Source of the DNA: Lepidodermella squamata
Taxonomy: Eukaryota; Gastrotricha
Assembly (NCBI GenBank): GCA_047495785.1
Contig: JBLDXI010000002.1
Coordinates: 620,001 to 684,000 of the forward strand
DNA length: 64,000 nucleotides
Direction of reading: 5' to 3'
In this document: positions 35,827-49,626 of the stretch, one piece after another
How the letters are laid out: each line of letters begins with the position of its first letter
Numbering within the stretch: the stretch's first letter is position 1
Program-made: the position numbers and the translations under genes
Notes under the pieces: model-generated
Databases searched by the model: none
What the model saw: the letters and a program-made list of their open reading frames with translations, nothing else
What the model was told of the DNA's origin: nothing

Positions 35827-36989
35827 ACGATATTTCAATATTTGGATCTCTGATATCCTTTCGAAGCTTCTTCTCCTGATATGAAAACTGTGCTTAAGTG
35901 TTGTTGTCTTCTGACGAAGTGTGACTGATATCGTACGTATCGAAATTTTAAAGTTGTTACGCCTCATTAGGTTTAAAATCGATTAGATACTTTAATAGAT
36001 AGTACTCCAACTCTATAGCATCTAGCTAATTGTTCTCCTTGTTCAAGTTCATTGGAACAATTCTCTGGTGAATTTTGCCTTTAATGAAACAAATTTATTT
36101 CAACATTTGTGCAAAAGTGTCCTAATCTGAGATTTTGGCATTCTATGTTGTAAAATTCTTATCGGCCATTTCTGCGAATGTTTAAATTACTGTACTCTGT
36201 ACTCTGTACTTTGTGACCTAGTTATTAATTGAGCAGGAAATTGCGACTTGATTGCTAAAGCAACGAGCTCAATGTGGAGCTCAAAAAAATGAAATTTACT
36301 AGTCACATTATTTAATGTATGCAGTTTGAAGTTGTTTTATTAACGACTGCACTGGTTTGGAGTTTTCTTCAATAAACCTGCGCGTGGGTATAACTTTTCC
36401 GGGCTTTAATTCTTTCCACTGGTTCAAGACACGCTGCACTTGTGATTAGGGTGTGTACAACGCGTAACGCCCGAAAAACTACGAATGAAATGCCTGTTGT
36501 AATAGTAAAAGAGTCGCAGCAGTGGAACTAAGTTGCCTTTTGTACAAAATCATACGACTCTAGCACGTTGTGCGCATAAATTACCTGGTCACGGCGCCAA
36601 GAGCAGTGCGCGCGCATATCCGTCGACGAAAAACGAACGATGATGAGTTTCGCAACAAACCGTGGCCGCGCGCGAGCAGCATTATAGATACAAAACTACT
36701 ACAAGTACTTGCCATGCCTGTTGTAATATATCTCTCTGACTCAGCGCAGGTGATACCCCATTTTTAGCGAACTAAAATTTATTTTTTGCACACTCACAAT
36801 CGGTAAAATCATCGATCCGTGACCGTGAAAACAGCCAGCTATGCGGTGCTATCAATTTTTCGAGATCGTTTTTCGTTTATTTTAGACCTGCTGTTTTTTG
36901 TAATCTCGAGTGTAATGCGCGATAATTTAGGTGCGTTATCCGCAGTTGCAAGCTCGTAGGCTTTTTTCGACTGAAAAAACTCATCAAAA
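35827..36989. other. Intergenic stretch
   Basis: AATAAA at about 36371-36376 could be a distal polyadenylation signal. A small ACTCTGT repeat lies near 36193. The open frame at 36570-36767 looks accidental. The final 200 bp before 36990 should hold the promoter of the next gene, but no TATA box is obvious. Confidence 0.35.
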
Positions 36990-37858
36990 ATGTCGAGGTT
37001 CTACTCGGAGGCGTCGCGGGAGTTAAATCGCCGAAAATCAGTCGATTTCAATGATCCGTTGAAATTCGTCAGAGTGAGTGATTCATCGAAATTAATTCTT
37101 TTCCTTGATCAAAGCTTTTTCTACAGGACATGGGTGGTTTATCGCTTAAGGAAACGGCAAAGCACCAATTGGAAATGGCCGAGAAGAATCGAATGGTTAG
37201 GGATGAAGTTGCAGAAATGGAGAAGCGCCGAATGCAAGCTCAAGCCAAAGTTCTTGAACAGGACGAACTCATCATGCAGGTAATGCGTCTCAAAATTAAA
37301 AAATTCCGCCTTAAACATTTTCTTTAGTCCGTTACTAACTGGTCAGAAAGGCGTCGAAAGAGCTTTGCAGGTGGCGAATTACCCGGTTTACCCCAAGTAT
37401 CAAACGACTCATCATCAGGCTCACCGCCAAAGTCTTCCTCAGAGACCCCAGTCATACCAGAAGAACAAGAACCGTCATCTCCATCTTCAAAATCAGCATT
37501 AAGACTGTCACAAACAACAATCGAAACCGCTACGGTTGTGCTAGCCAGCGACAAAGTCGAGCCTGGTATGAGTATCAGGCAGATGAGTGTAACCAGGACA
37601 GTCGATGATTCAGTTACGTCTACGGCGACGACCTCTACGCACGTTAGAATGGCCCGTCGTGCTAGCAGTTTTGTACCCCAGGGCAGTTCAAGTGAGTTCA
37701 GTGCTGCGAAATTGTCCTCAGCTTCATTCACACATCGCGAATTGAACCCACAGCTTTTCCGTACGCCAGCCCGTTTGACCAGTAATCAACGCATCAGCTC
37801 AGAAATGTCGGCTCCAGATTCCGGTTATGGCGGGGCCGAGGACGAGCCGTTCGTGTAG
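36990..37858 (+). CDS. Unrecognised 255-residue cytoplasmic protein with a helical segment
   Basis: Three exons (36990-37073, 37127-37279, 37328-37858) join in phase 0 throughout. There is no signal peptide (start MSRFYSEASRELNRRK). Residues about 35-78 are highly charged and predicted helical (MAEKNRMVRDEVAEMEKRRMQ), with coiled-coil character. The rest is Ser/Thr/Glu-rich and probably disordered, with basic RRRKS and ARRAS motifs that resemble phosphorylation sites. Several AATAAA signals follow near 38073-38085. I do not recognise a family. Confidence 0.72.
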
Positions 37859-39253
37859 CCGCAGGAAGCCAGAGATCAAACAGCTCATTCGCCATTGTAA
37901 ACAAACTATATATCCACCTCAAATTTGTTGCATTCCGAAGAACCTAATTGGCGTGTTTAAATCTTCCCGGTTTTCTTATATTTATTTTGAGATTTTTTCG
38001 AAATTTATTTTCAAAGACTGCAACACGCTGATTGGTCTGAACCTTTAAATGTTAATATAACTTATTTGTTGGCAATAAAATAAACCTTTCGGAAGTTTTC
38101 TTAGCTGCAGTGACTAAGCATTGTAGTGTAGGGTATGGGAATTGTATGGAATTTGTATTCCGCTGCTACCTGTATCATTTCATTAATTTTTGAGCTCAAC
38201 CTGATTTTCTAGAAATTCTGCAAAAAAGGTCCAAACATGACGCATGTTTTGAGAGTGACCTTTGTACCCATTGTTTGAGCTACTGTAAACTGAGTGATAG
38301 ACCTTGAACAAAATCAATTTAGTCAGGGCGATTTCCGACTATTAAATTCAAAAAATGAATGAGAACAAATTGGAAAGAAACCCATAAGTCGATGGTTCAT
38401 AAGAATTATCGAAATTGAAAAATATTTGAAATTACTAAAAAATTGGGCGAATAAATAAATTGTCATGCATTTAATTTCAAAATTTCTTTTAAAAATTTAA
38501 AATAATTTCTCTGGTAATTTTCGATGAACTTTTCACATCAATTTTCAATATTAGGGACTTCTCCAAAAATATTAGGGAAAAGTTAGAACGCTGCGCGACC
38601 AGGACCGCTTTGTCTGACCAGAAATTAGTTTTTCAATCGCTAAAATTCTCAAAATGGGCTTGGAAAAGTCGAAAAAGGCAACAGAAACATAAAGCTGAAT
38701 TTTGCTGACAATTTCAGCCATATTTCAGTTCTAATATAAACCCTGGCTTATTGCAGCAGCCAAAATTCGGGAGAAAATAATTGCTATTGCAAGCAGTAAA
38801 ATTAGTATTTTTCAGAATTAGGACAAAATACTAGATTTTATCGTGACGCTTCAGCTATGTGAAAATAGCCTTTAAAGCCTTCAAATCGTGCTTAACTTGA
38901 AAAATCAAAGAATATGCGAAACAGACTTGAAGAAAATAAACGAAACTTATGAATAACCAATAGTTGATTGTCTCAGCTTTGAATGAGGTCAGTATGATGT
39001 GGTGTATGGTAGTGTATGGAATTGTATGTCGAAATCGAGGACAGTGCGTGATTGTGTAGTGGCGTCATACATTACAAACAATTCACCATACGTATGCATT
39101 CTTAGTCACTGCTTAGCTGTCATTGATCTATCGGATTTCCCAATTAGAAAGAAGCAAGAAAAAGGTTCGATTAAGTTGGATCACTGATGTCTTCTAAATT
39201 GCATGCAACTGAAACTTTATTGATAATTGTCAGCAAAAACTTGTATTTTTCGA
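37859..39253. other. Convergent spacer between the 255-residue gene and channel E
   Basis: The flanking genes converge here, so both 3' ends lie in this stretch. Two loosely similar GTATGG/GGAATTGTATG stretches occur at 38130 and 39000. No coding exon or RNA gene is supported. Confidence 0.35.
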
Positions 39254-42200
39254 TTAAAATATCGCGAAAACGTAGGCATTGACAAATGCGAAGAAAATGA
39301 CCACGATTGCGAAGCTGAGTAGATCCAACAGTCGAGATGCGGGGACTTTCATGGAGAGAATAGTATATTTCTCCTTTGCAGCTGCTGATTTACAGAACCA
39401 GATCATAGCCATATCATAAAGACTAATCGCTGCAGTCATCCCAGTGAAAAACATGATGTACTGTGCTAATAGGATCTTCTGAGACGTCTGTGGGACTTCT
39501 TTCACCACTTGAGATTGGGCCACAGTGAAAGCTAGTAAGACTGTACAACACAAAACTGGACGATCTGGCCGATCAGGTGGCATGAGGAAACTACAGAAAA
39601 TTATCGCAAGCAGGACCAAACAAGGGGCGAGAAGGTTCGATATATGGTAGTAAGGACTTCGAGCGAAATGAAGTCTAGCTCTTCCATAGCTCGACTTCAC
39701 GTTCAAAGCAATTGCTGAGTTTGTGAAACCTAATAACATAAGCTTTACATTTAGATGAGATTCAATCGTGTAAAAATTTCATACCAAGCTCATAACTATT
39801 GTTGTTGAGCTTCCATTGACTGTTGGGTGATAAATCTGGGCTCTTCACAAAGAACCCAGCGAAAGTCACGAAATTGTACGGTTCCTTCATAACGAAAGTG
39901 AAATCACACACTTGCTCATCGAAAGGGAAAGCTTTAAGATCTAGCGAGCATTTTGATTTTAGTATCCCCGTTCTAACCCAGTAGAAATAAAGGTTTCGAT
40001 ACGGCTCCTCGGGTAGATATAAAACCTGCATGTCACTCCCGAATTTGGTCGACTGCATGTAGACGTCCTCGCTCGAATTCAAGAACAGCATTGATGGTTT
40101 CCAAACTACCGAAGGGTCAGTAGCTATCACCCGTTCTTTCTGGTCTACCTCGGGAGCTGTGTAGTTCGAATGACAAGTTTTGACCTGCCATTGTAAGCTA
40201 ATAGCAGCAGCAATTGATATCGTTTCGGATAAATCGTCGATGTCTAGCAATCTATCTATTGTCAATTTAAAGTAGACATTTGTTGGATATTTCGGATTCG
40301 GTGCTCGATTATTAGGCTGAATATTTTTGCACTTCAAAATATCCTCCATGGTGACCAAAGGTACAGTGTTACCCTTGATCAAAGCCGGAATAGGGAATTT
40401 GGTTTCATCGCTTTCGAGTATCTCTATCACTTCCACCGCCTCCGTGAAATCTGAAGTTGAAGAAGTACTTGAGCTGATACTTAACGTTGAAGTTAGTGCG
40501 GTATTTGAGACTACGTGTGCCGAAGTAACGGAAGTTGAAGCTTGACCTGAACTTGGCGAAGTGTTAGTCAAGCTTGTGCTCTGCGCTGTGGTGCCGATAG
40601 AACCAGCTTGGGGCGAGGTTATCGTTGAAGCTGTCCCGAGCGATGTGCCCGTTGAGCCAGTAATGGCTGAGATTCCGATCGAGCTAGCTGCCACAGATGA
40701 AGCTGAACTTGAACCTGTTAGGGTTGAAGCAGCAGCCGCCGAAGTAGATGTACTCGCAGCCGTAGTTGATGCTATAATTGACGTAATAGCAGTAGTAGTT
40801 TCAACCGAGGTTGCAGCAGATGTGGTTGCTGCTGCAGTTGACGTGGATGTAGATTCACTCGAAGTAGGAGAGGTTTGTGTTGAAATTGACGGCGACATTG
40901 TTTCAGTCGAAGTTGAAGTTGGCGAGGTTTCTGTCGCAGTTGTTGACGTGGAAGTAGTTTCAGTCGACGTGGTTTGTGTTGAGGTTGACGGAGATTCAGT
41001 CGACGTCGAAGTTGTTGAAGTCGATGTAGTTTCAGTCGTAGTTGAAGAAGACGTGGTTTCGGTTGCGGTGGTTGCTGTCGTAGTTGTGGACGTAGAAGTT
41101 GTAGTAGTTGTTGTCGTGGGCAGTGATTGTCCTTAATTCAAGGTTAACAGGGGAATATTTGGCACAATCAACCTACCCGGCTCCAACACGACGTAGTAAC
41201 TCATACTGAACAATGTAATTGTACCGTTGCTCGCAGGGTTAACTTGGCCGATCTGAAGAACGCCGTTCCCACTGGAAACCAGCGCACCAAGCCCAGTGAC
41301 AGCCACATTAGTGAAACACACCGTGGGGGAGTTCCAACCGGGCATTATTATTGACATCTGTTCAAAAAAGCTCCAGAAAACGAGATCGAGGAAACAACGT
41401 AGTATTTACCGACAATAAATCGTTGTAAACTTCGATAGCTATTCTCGGATAATTACTATTCATCATTGTGTAGGAATAACCTCTATCCGCACACGATTGA
41501 CAACTGTCGGTGATCGAACCCATGTTGAGATTGTATGGTGATTGAAATGAAGATTCGAAGAGCAATTTGTTGCTCGGCGAAGCGGCCAGTGTTGGGCTGA
41601 GCAAGAATCCTCGAAATGATGGCAATTGAAAAGTGTTAAACAGGTCAGCTGAATCAACCATCAAATCTATATAGCTCTATTGTTCAGCGATAAAAGTTAC
41701 CAAACGCTAGCGGGGGTGAAGCAGCACTATCCAGGACTGCGATTATCATCTTCGTATAATCTGAATCTCTTTCAATATCAGTTGCTTGAAAGTTCAGCTC
41801 GATCCGAAAATTTGGTCCATAACTCGGAAGAGTCTAAAATAAAACATGAGGTGAAATGCAGAGAAACAAAAAATTATTCTAACCGCTTGAGACAAAAGAT
41901 AACCCTCAGTATTCTTCGAAGTTTGCACAAGGACGACGGTCGGTGTGATAATTTGTACGGATGATGACTTGGTATAGCGAAACAGCGCACCTTAATTGCA
42001 ATGCTTAGTGCAATTTATTATAAATAAAGAAATCATACTATTAGGAATAGTAGCAGGTCTAAATGATAGGTCCGTGTTGTAGTAGGCAGTTCCAACAACT
42101 GGGAGCAACGACGGATTCGCGTTCATCATGGCGAAGTCTGAGAGAAAATTATTAGATTTGGCTTATGATCCGAATATGCAAATTAACTCGGGATAGATGA

Positions 42201-45055
42201 AGTTTGAAGGTCGAAAAAACGCAGCTCCGGCACTTTAATAGAGGCTCTTGAGATTTTTGTAGCAGCTAAGACTATTGAAAAGCCAGAGTTGCTTAGAGAA
42301 CTTAGTTCATTCATCAGGGTGCTTGAGAAACAAAATTCTGGATATGCGGAGCTGTCATGCTTTAGTACCATGGTTAGCCGGCAGTCTACGGTGTCCTCCA
42401 CAACCTGGATTATCATGATAACGCTGGCTGGCATCGGTGTTGGCAGCATACACTGGCCGCAGTTATTTATAGTCGCCGAATCAGGAGGTAGGATATCCAT
42501 GGGTGATGATGTCTGGTATCCGAAAACCCGACCGCCCTGGCATATCTCCAGGAAGAAACCAGCTCCAGAGAAACTGTTAATCGCATCGTCGGCTTTAAAC
42601 AAAATTCAATTGTAATTAGAGGCAAGTTATCAAGCATACCTGACGAAAGATCTATGCTGGGATCTTTTGCCTGAAAGATGATACCAAATGTCGCACATCC
42701 GCTGGGACCAATGTACGACAAGTCAAGAGCAAGCTCCACTCGCCATTGCAAGGATAGTATCCACTAAGGGTACAATGTCAAAAAAGCTAAATTTCAGATA
42801 CGCAAACAAACTGTGCCCTGTGTAGTCAGAGCCCCTTTGATATCGCCGTTGCTAGTGTCCGTCAACAAAACTGCGGTTGAGCTGTTAGTAGCTGCGTTCA
42901 TTGCAGCCCAGTTGGTTGCATCAACAGCCTCCCCTTGAGTGTTGTAGTCGAACGAGTAGAGGGAATTAAAAGACGCCGTGTATCCGATTGGCAAGGCCAA
43001 ATAAGCCACGCGTGGCACTTTGTTCGATCCTGGAGCAGCAGTCGTTGTAGTTGTTGTTGTAGTTGTAGTGCTAGTTGTAGTCGTCGCTTTTAATTTAAAA
43101 TTTAGACCTTGCCAATGTTGCTTAGAAAAACTCACTTGTAAGTGAAAGGGCGTAGGTATTGACTAATCCAACTGCAAAGGTTGCAGTTCTATCCGTATTT
43201 GACTGGCCTATCTGCACTTTGGCTAAACCCCCTGCCACAAAGCTAGCGAAGCCAGTTACAGGGATGTTGGTATAGCAAACCGTTGGCTGCAAATCGCCAG
43301 GGAACATGAGAGCCATCTAATAGGAAAATTTTAGAATAGTCCCAGTCTTATAGAGGGGTGAGACTCACGTTAAGCACATCGTCTACGATTTGAACTGTAA
43401 GGAATGGAGCCGTAGGGTAAGTTCCGCTGGTTTGAAAAACTGTGTAGGAGGAAATCCTGGAACCACACGGGCTGCATTGAGGCGTGATATCGGTCGAAGT
43501 GAAACTGAACGGGCTCTTCAAGGTGCTCGAAAACAGCATTGAAACTGTTGGAGACCAGCTAGTAAGGGATATTGAAAGCAGCAATCCTCTGAAACTTGGA
43601 GCACTCATCGTTGAGAAGAGGCTAGAGACGGATAGCGGCAATGAAATAGAGCGGTCTAAGATCCCAAAATTGAATCGAGTCTCGTAGTTAGCTGAAGCGC
43701 CGTAATAAGCAAGACGAAAGCCGATTTCGAATCGAAAGCTCGACTCAGTAGCCGGGAGATACTGTGAGGAGAAGGAAATAGCCTTTTTTAAAAATCAGGG
43801 CTCGAACCCAAAATTTGAGGTTTGTTTATTCTTTATACTACTTAACATTGGAGATGATAGTTTTTAAACTCACCGTTGAAGCCATAATATTTCCCTCCGT
43901 GTAAGTAGTATTCGATACCAGGTTGAAGATGTTGCCACTTCTCGAGGCTGCGCCGTATACCATAAACGAAGTTGTACCTAAAACAGCGCAATATTCAAAT
44001 TTTATCAGAAGAAAGACAACAAGTTACCATCTGCAATGCTGGTTGAGTTCGCGGATAAACCAGCCAGTCGAGTTGCTATCCGACCAACTTGTAACAACCC
44101 GTTGTCCGGCAATTGTGCTACAAGAAAACCTTGCATTAAAAGCTACTTATTCGATTCAATTAGGGCAACCTGGGGCGGTCGCTGAAGATAGCGAGAAGAA
44201 CCATAGCCGTGTCACTTTTATGATTGCATTGAACCCCTTGAACACGCCAAGTATGATGAATGCATTATTACTGCTAATGAGATCCTCCACCCATGAAAGT
44301 TGGTTGTTTGATAAGCAGTAAGTTGGTACAGTTGCTCCCCCAAGGAACGCTGCTACAGTCATCCTGCCAGCCGTATGCTGAATGATTAGTTTCGCACTTG
44401 TTGTGAATGACGGTGTTGATGGGAGTGAGCAGGGAGAACACCTCGAAACATTCGATACAGGCACTTGCCCGTCACGGTATGTAGTTGTGTATCCGCTCAA
44501 TGTCCCATCTTGGCAAATATTCCAAAACAAAGCGAATCCACTTAAAGCCTCCAAATAGTCGGGATCTAAAATCTTCTGTATCAGTCTCACTCAAAATTAG
44601 AAAATGATTGTTAAACCCGAGGCGGCAAAATAAGCATTAGGATCCTCTAGAAACAGCGAAAACACTGCGCAGTTGTCGCGATTTGTTGGCGTATGTTGCA
44701 ATTGCAGTTCGAGCTCGATACGAAAATTCGAATCTCTTATAACCTATTCCAAGCTATTGTAGCACTTGGTTTGAATATTACGGAATAAGAGCCTCACCGC
44801 ATTACTTGTAAAAAGCCCCGTCTCTGTGCCTGAAGTAGCCGATAACAAGAGGCCAGATGACGTATTTGTTGGAGAGCCAGTAGTGACCCAATCGTCATTA
44901 TTAGGTCCCAAGTTAGTAAGATTGTAGTCAAAAGACAGAGCCGGCTTGAAAAGCGGGCTATAGTAGCTGGTTGGTAGATCGAGAAGGTCAGTCGAAGGCA
45001 CTGGATCGGCCGAGATCATGATCAAATCAATTGCCAACACAATGAAGGACCTCAT
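39254..45055 (-). CDS. Channel E: two lectin-like pairs-mucin-Cys-loop ion channel
   Basis: Seventeen minus-strand exons (44798-45055, 44617-44743, 44170-44565, 44028-44117, 43874-43977, 43369-43761, 43136-43316, 42812-43086, 42640-42763, 42188-42592, 42039-42137, 41884-41990, 41701-41833, 41410-41648, 41177-41357, 39785-41131, 39254-39729) encode 1644 residues with closed phases. A signal peptide (MRSFIVLAIDLIMISA) is followed by four beta-rich lectin-like domains as two pairs (about 17-516 and 530-1037), joined by a short Thr run. Each domain has a CxxC pair. There is no CBM1. A Ser/Thr stalk (about 1038-1265) leads to the ligand-binding domain, with Cys-loop CSLDLKAFPFDEQVC and the conserved KEP after it. 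Membrane segments run from about 1510 to the end; M2 is DRPVLCCTVLLAFTVAQ. The gene could instead have an internal start, but the signal exon fits well. Confidence 0.85.
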
Positions 45056-45737
45056 TGAAATCGGCGTTTACTGATGAGTAAATTGTGTCTGGTACATTAA
45101 GTTCCAATCTTTTTTGTTCAGTCCAAATTGCATTTTCAACTTCTTACATAATTTATTGGACATATTATCACGAGATTTGAAAATCCAAGCATTTTGTTGC
45201 GAGGCAGCTTGATACTATTGGGATTGTCCGTTTCTAAACCCATGAATTAACAGTCGCCAAAAAGCCAGTTGGGTTAAAAAAGGTTCTATAATCTGGTCTA
45301 TAAATATATCAATTTAATTTATACGAACCCACACAAGCGGATTGCGACTCAGAATTAACCGATGCTACTATGGCGCATTATGAATAAGTGATGAAATGAT
45401 TCTGCGTCCATTTGTCCATGACTAGGAGTTCATTTCGGACAAGATTTTGATTAACGAATTTTCAACCTCGATTTATGGGAGGATCTGCACAGTGTGACGC
45501 GAAAGTACTGATAAGCCCTCAAGCGACCCATGGAGCTCTCACTCGGTAACTATGGCCTCGTCTCACCCAGTCAAAGAATGGGACGGGATCTCTTAAAAAT
45601 ACAAAAAATTGTCGAATTTTCGAATTTCAGCAGTCAGCAGGCAGCTAGATTTCTTCAGATGTCGAGAATTCCAAACCATAACAACGCAGAAAGGCCAGTT
45701 TATTTTCGTATAAAAACTACAAAACAAGACAAAATAC
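45056..45737. other. Spacer between channels E and F
   Basis: This should hold the promoter of E and the 3' end of F. A minus-strand TATATTTATAG near 45297-45307 could be a TATA element, but it is about 240 bp from the ATG of E. The open frame at 45530-45766 looks accidental. Confidence 0.35.
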
Positions 45738-48700
45738 TCAGAACATCGCGAAGATGTAAACATTGACAATGGCGAAGAAAATGACAGTAATTGCGAAGCT
45801 GAGAAGATCTAAAAGTCGAGCCGCTGCGATTTTAGTAGAAAACACGCTGTATTTCTCCTTCGCAGTTGCAGATGCGCAGAACCAGATCATAGCCATATCG
45901 TACAGACTTATCGCCGCAGTCATTCCAGTAAAAAACATGATGTACTGTGCTAATAGGATCTTCTGAGATGTCTGCGGAACTTCTTTCACCACTTGAGATT
46001 GGGCTACGGTAAAAGCTAGAAGGACTGTACAGCACAAAACTGGACGATCAGGCCGATCAGGTGGCATGAGGAAACTACAGAAAATTATCGCCAGTAGGAC
46101 TAAACAAGGGGCGAGTAGGTTCGATATATGGTAGTAAGGACTTCGAGCGAAATGGAGTCTAGCCCTTCCATAGCTTGACTTCGCGTTCAAAGCAATGGCT
46201 GAGTTTGTGAAACCTGTAAAACTCAAGTTTTAAAATTGAGATTTAATCACTTCGAAATTTCATACCAAGCTCAAAGCTGTTGTTGTTCAACTTCCATTGG
46301 CTGTTAGGCGATAGCTCAGGGCTTTTAACAAAGAAGCCACCGAAGATCACGAAATTGTAGGGTTCCTTCATCACAAAAGTGAAATCACACACTTGCTCAT
46401 CGAAAGGAAATGTCCTGAGATTCAACGTGCATTTCGATCTCAAAATGCCAGTTCTGACCCAGTAGAAATACAGGTTTCGATATGGCTCCTCGGGTAAATA
46501 CAAAACCTGCATGTCACTGCCAAATTTGGTCGATTGCATGTAGACGTCCTCACTCGAATTTAAGAACAGCATTGATGGTTTCCAAACTACTGAAGGGTCA
46601 GTTGCTATCACCCGCTCTTTCTGGTCGACTTCAGGAGCTGTGTAGTTCGAATGACAAGTTTTGACCTGCCATTGAAGATTGATCGCTGCTGCTATTGAAA
46701 TCGTCTCAGATAAATCGTCGATTTCTAGCAATCTGTCGATCGTAAGCTTGAAGTAGACATTGGTCGGAAATCTAGGATTGGGGGCGCGGACGTTTGGTTG
46801 GATACTCTTGCAAGCTAAAAGATCATCCATGGTCACTAATGGAACAGTATTTCCTTTGATCAAGGCTGGAATAGGGAATTGAGTTTCATCGCTTTCAAGC
46901 AGCTCGATCTTTTCCGTGGTGTCGCTAAGGCCTGGAGTTGAAGATGTTGAGGTGAAAACAGCTCTTGTCGATGAGGAGGTTGACGACGTCGCAGCTAATG
47001 TTGTCGTTTGGGTCGTGCTTGTTGATTTGGTTTTAGCAGCGCTAGTTAGTGGTGTCGTGCCGGTCGAAGCAGTTGTGGGCGCTGTTGATATTGACGAGGA
47101 CGATGTTCCTATCGAGCTAGATGTCGATGAGGCCCCAATTGAAGAGGTACCAACAGTTGAAGTCGATGTTGTAGTTGAAGACGTAGTAGAGCTTTCAGTC
47201 GTTGTTGAAGTAGGCGTGGTTTCAGTCGAGGTGGATGCACTTGTCGAGGTAACTTCAGTTGTAGTTGACAAAGTCGAGCTGTCAGTTGTTGTTGGTGTCG
47301 ACGTGGTTTCAGTTGAAGTGGACGTGGAAGTAGATGCAGTCGTAGTAGTTGTGGTCGACGTAGAAGTAGTTGTCGTTGTTGTAGTCGGCAGCGATTGGCC
47401 TGAATCCGTGGAAAGTATGGAAAAACTATAAAATATCCTAAAGAAATTACCAGCTTCCAACACGACGTAGTAGCTCATGCTGAATAATGTAACTGTACCA
47501 TTGCTTCCTGGGTTAACTTGACCAATCTGAACGACTGCTGTTCCATTCGAAACCATAGCACCCAGCCCAGTTACATCGACATTAGTGAAACATACAGTGG
47601 GAGAGTTCCAGCCGGGCAACATTATTGACATCTAAACAAATTCTGGTATTTATACAAGGGAGTTATTCGAAACCGTTCCTTCACTACCGTTAATAAATCG
47701 TTGTAAACTTCAATTGTTATTCTCGGAAGGTTGCTATTCATAATAGTGTAAGAATAGCCTCTATCCAAACAAGGTTGGCAGCTGTCGACGATGGAACCAG
47801 GCGGCAAACTCATGAGATTGTATGGAGACAGCAACGAAGATTGATACATGAGTTTGTTACTTGGCGAGGTGCCTAGAGTCGGGCTCAGTAGGAATCCGCG
47901 GAATGAGGCCAGTTGGAAAGTGTTGAACAAATCGGCTTTAGGATCAAACAAAATTATAAAGCTTGATAGTTCAAAGATGCCTAGTTACCAAACGCTAGCG
48001 GAGGTGAAGCTGAACTATCAATGACTGCGATTACCATCTTCGTGAAATCTGTAGTTCCTACTTCTATATCATTCGCTTGAAAGTTCAGCTCAATTCGAAA
48101 ATTTGGTCCATAGCTTGGTAGAACCTTCGAAAAATTGAATAAAAATTAGTAAAAAGAAACCCTAATTCTTACGGCTTGAGACAAAATATAGCCTTCTGTA
48201 TTTTTGGTTGTTTTCACGAGAACTACTTTGGATGAGATGATTTGCACGGAGGTTGACTTGGTATACAGAAACTGAGCGGCTAAATAAGAAACAGTTAGGA
48301 AGGCGAATTTGAATCAAGGAGTCTTACGAATAGGAATAGTTGCAGGTCGAAATGATAGGTCCGTGTTGTAGTAGGCAGTTCCGACAACCGGGATCAACGA
48401 CGGATTGGCGTTCGTATTGGCGAAGTCTAAGAAACAAATCATTGACTAGCAGAAGAGTTTTGAGAGAAGGAGTTTTACTTGTCGGAAGTACTGCCGGAGG
48501 TGTGAGATCGAAAAAGCGCAACTCTTTCACCTTAATAGTTGCTATCGCCGCCTTTGTTGCTGTTAGTATGAGATTGACACCGCTTACTCCTACGGCGGAT
48601 AAATCTGTTGGGTAGTTGCTGGAGAAACAAAATTCAGGGTAAGCCACGCTATCTGGTTTCAGTATCATCGCTAGTCTGATGTCGCCACTATCGTCTTCCA

Positions 48701-49301
48701 CAATCTGGACAATTAAGATAACACTAGCGGGCAGAGGCGTAGGTAATTTGCATTGGCCACAGTTGCTTATTGAAGGTGCAGTTGGTGGGTCCACTTTATC
48801 GTTCGATTGTGACTGGTAGCCGTAAACTCTACCGCCGGGACAAACTTCGAGAAAAAGGACGAGCCCCATGAGACCGTCGATTGCGTTGTCATTACCTGAA
48901 ACACTCATACGTTCAAAAGCTCTTTCCAAAGTCACTTAAAACTTAGAAGTGACACTCATTTGCCTAACGACCAGTGAGAGTGGTGCTTCTAAGCGGGATT
49001 TAAAGTGTGCCAACTGCTTCTTACCGGATATAAGGGCTATAGCACTATCTTTTGCCTGGAACATCAACCCGAACACAGCACAATCCGAGCCGATATAAGA
49101 CAAGCTCATCGCCAGATTGAGGGCAAGCTCTATTCGCCATTGAGCGGGAGGTTGTAACCACTGAATAAAAAAACAATAAATCATGAACTTTATTGCTAGA
49201 AGGCAAACTGTCACCGTTGCTCCTGAAACAAATTTGACTAGCATTTTTCCAAGTTCAATTTTCTGTTGCATCTGGTAGCGGGCGTTTCCAGCTTCCTCCA
49301 T
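45738..49301 (-). CDS. Channel F: lectin-like pair-mucin-Cys-loop ion channel, 5' end apparently lost
   Basis: Ten exons (49215-49301, 49025-49160, 48479-48895, 48328-48426, 48173-48279, 47989-48124, 47688-47935, 47451-47631, 46266-47399, 45738-46213) encode about 1006 residues with closed phases. From the second exon on, the match to the second half of channel E is close, including exon sizes 99, 107, 181 and 476. The proposed first exon (MEEAGNARYQMQQK) has no signal peptide and lacks the conserved start of lectin-like domain 1 (the SFDY segment). The 5' exon therefore looks replaced or lost. Mucin stalk about 471-635, ligand-binding domain about 640-865, Cys-loop CTLNLRTFPFDEQVC. M2 is identical to that of E. 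It may be a pseudogene, or the true first exon may be missed. Confidence 0.75.
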
Positions 49302-49626
49302 AATTTATCCGAACATTTTGGCGAAAATTCCCAATAGATTGTTGAGCGTTGATTGCCCGGAAACATGCGAGGCAACATAACGTTTCCCGCCACTTCTGGG
49401 AATTTAGAGTCAAAAATTCCGTAGCGGGTAGAGGACCGTCAAAAACCTTTGATCATTAAAAACCCATTCAAGCCCATTAAAATCGATATTGAACTCGCGG
49501 ATAGCGACTAAAAATAAGCTTATATTGGCTTTATTTAAAGATTAAGGCAACGTTTTATCAATAATTACAGTTCGATTATCACTTAGAGGCCAATGTCACA
49601 AGTCAGTTTATTAGATTTTCCCATTG
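49302..49626. other. Short spacer between channels F and G
   Basis: Only 325 bp separate the stop codon of G from the first possible ATG of F. I see no signal-peptide exon or clear TATA box for F here, which supports loss of its 5' end. Confidence 0.4.

Noticed and set aside
40561-41136. Long Val/Glu/Asp-rich frames on the strand opposite the mucin stalks (also 46916-47431, 50756-51262, 56330-56968, 9504-9878, 14782-15210)
   Set aside because: They are mirror images of Thr/Ser codons in the stalk exons. Their low-complexity composition follows from the sense strand, and they show no domain or splice structure.
43790-43830. tRNA B-box-like GGGTTCGAGCCC on the minus strand
   Set aside because: It lies in an intron of channel E. 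No matching A box at the right distance and no pairing acceptor stem were found, so it is a chance match or an unrecognisable relic.
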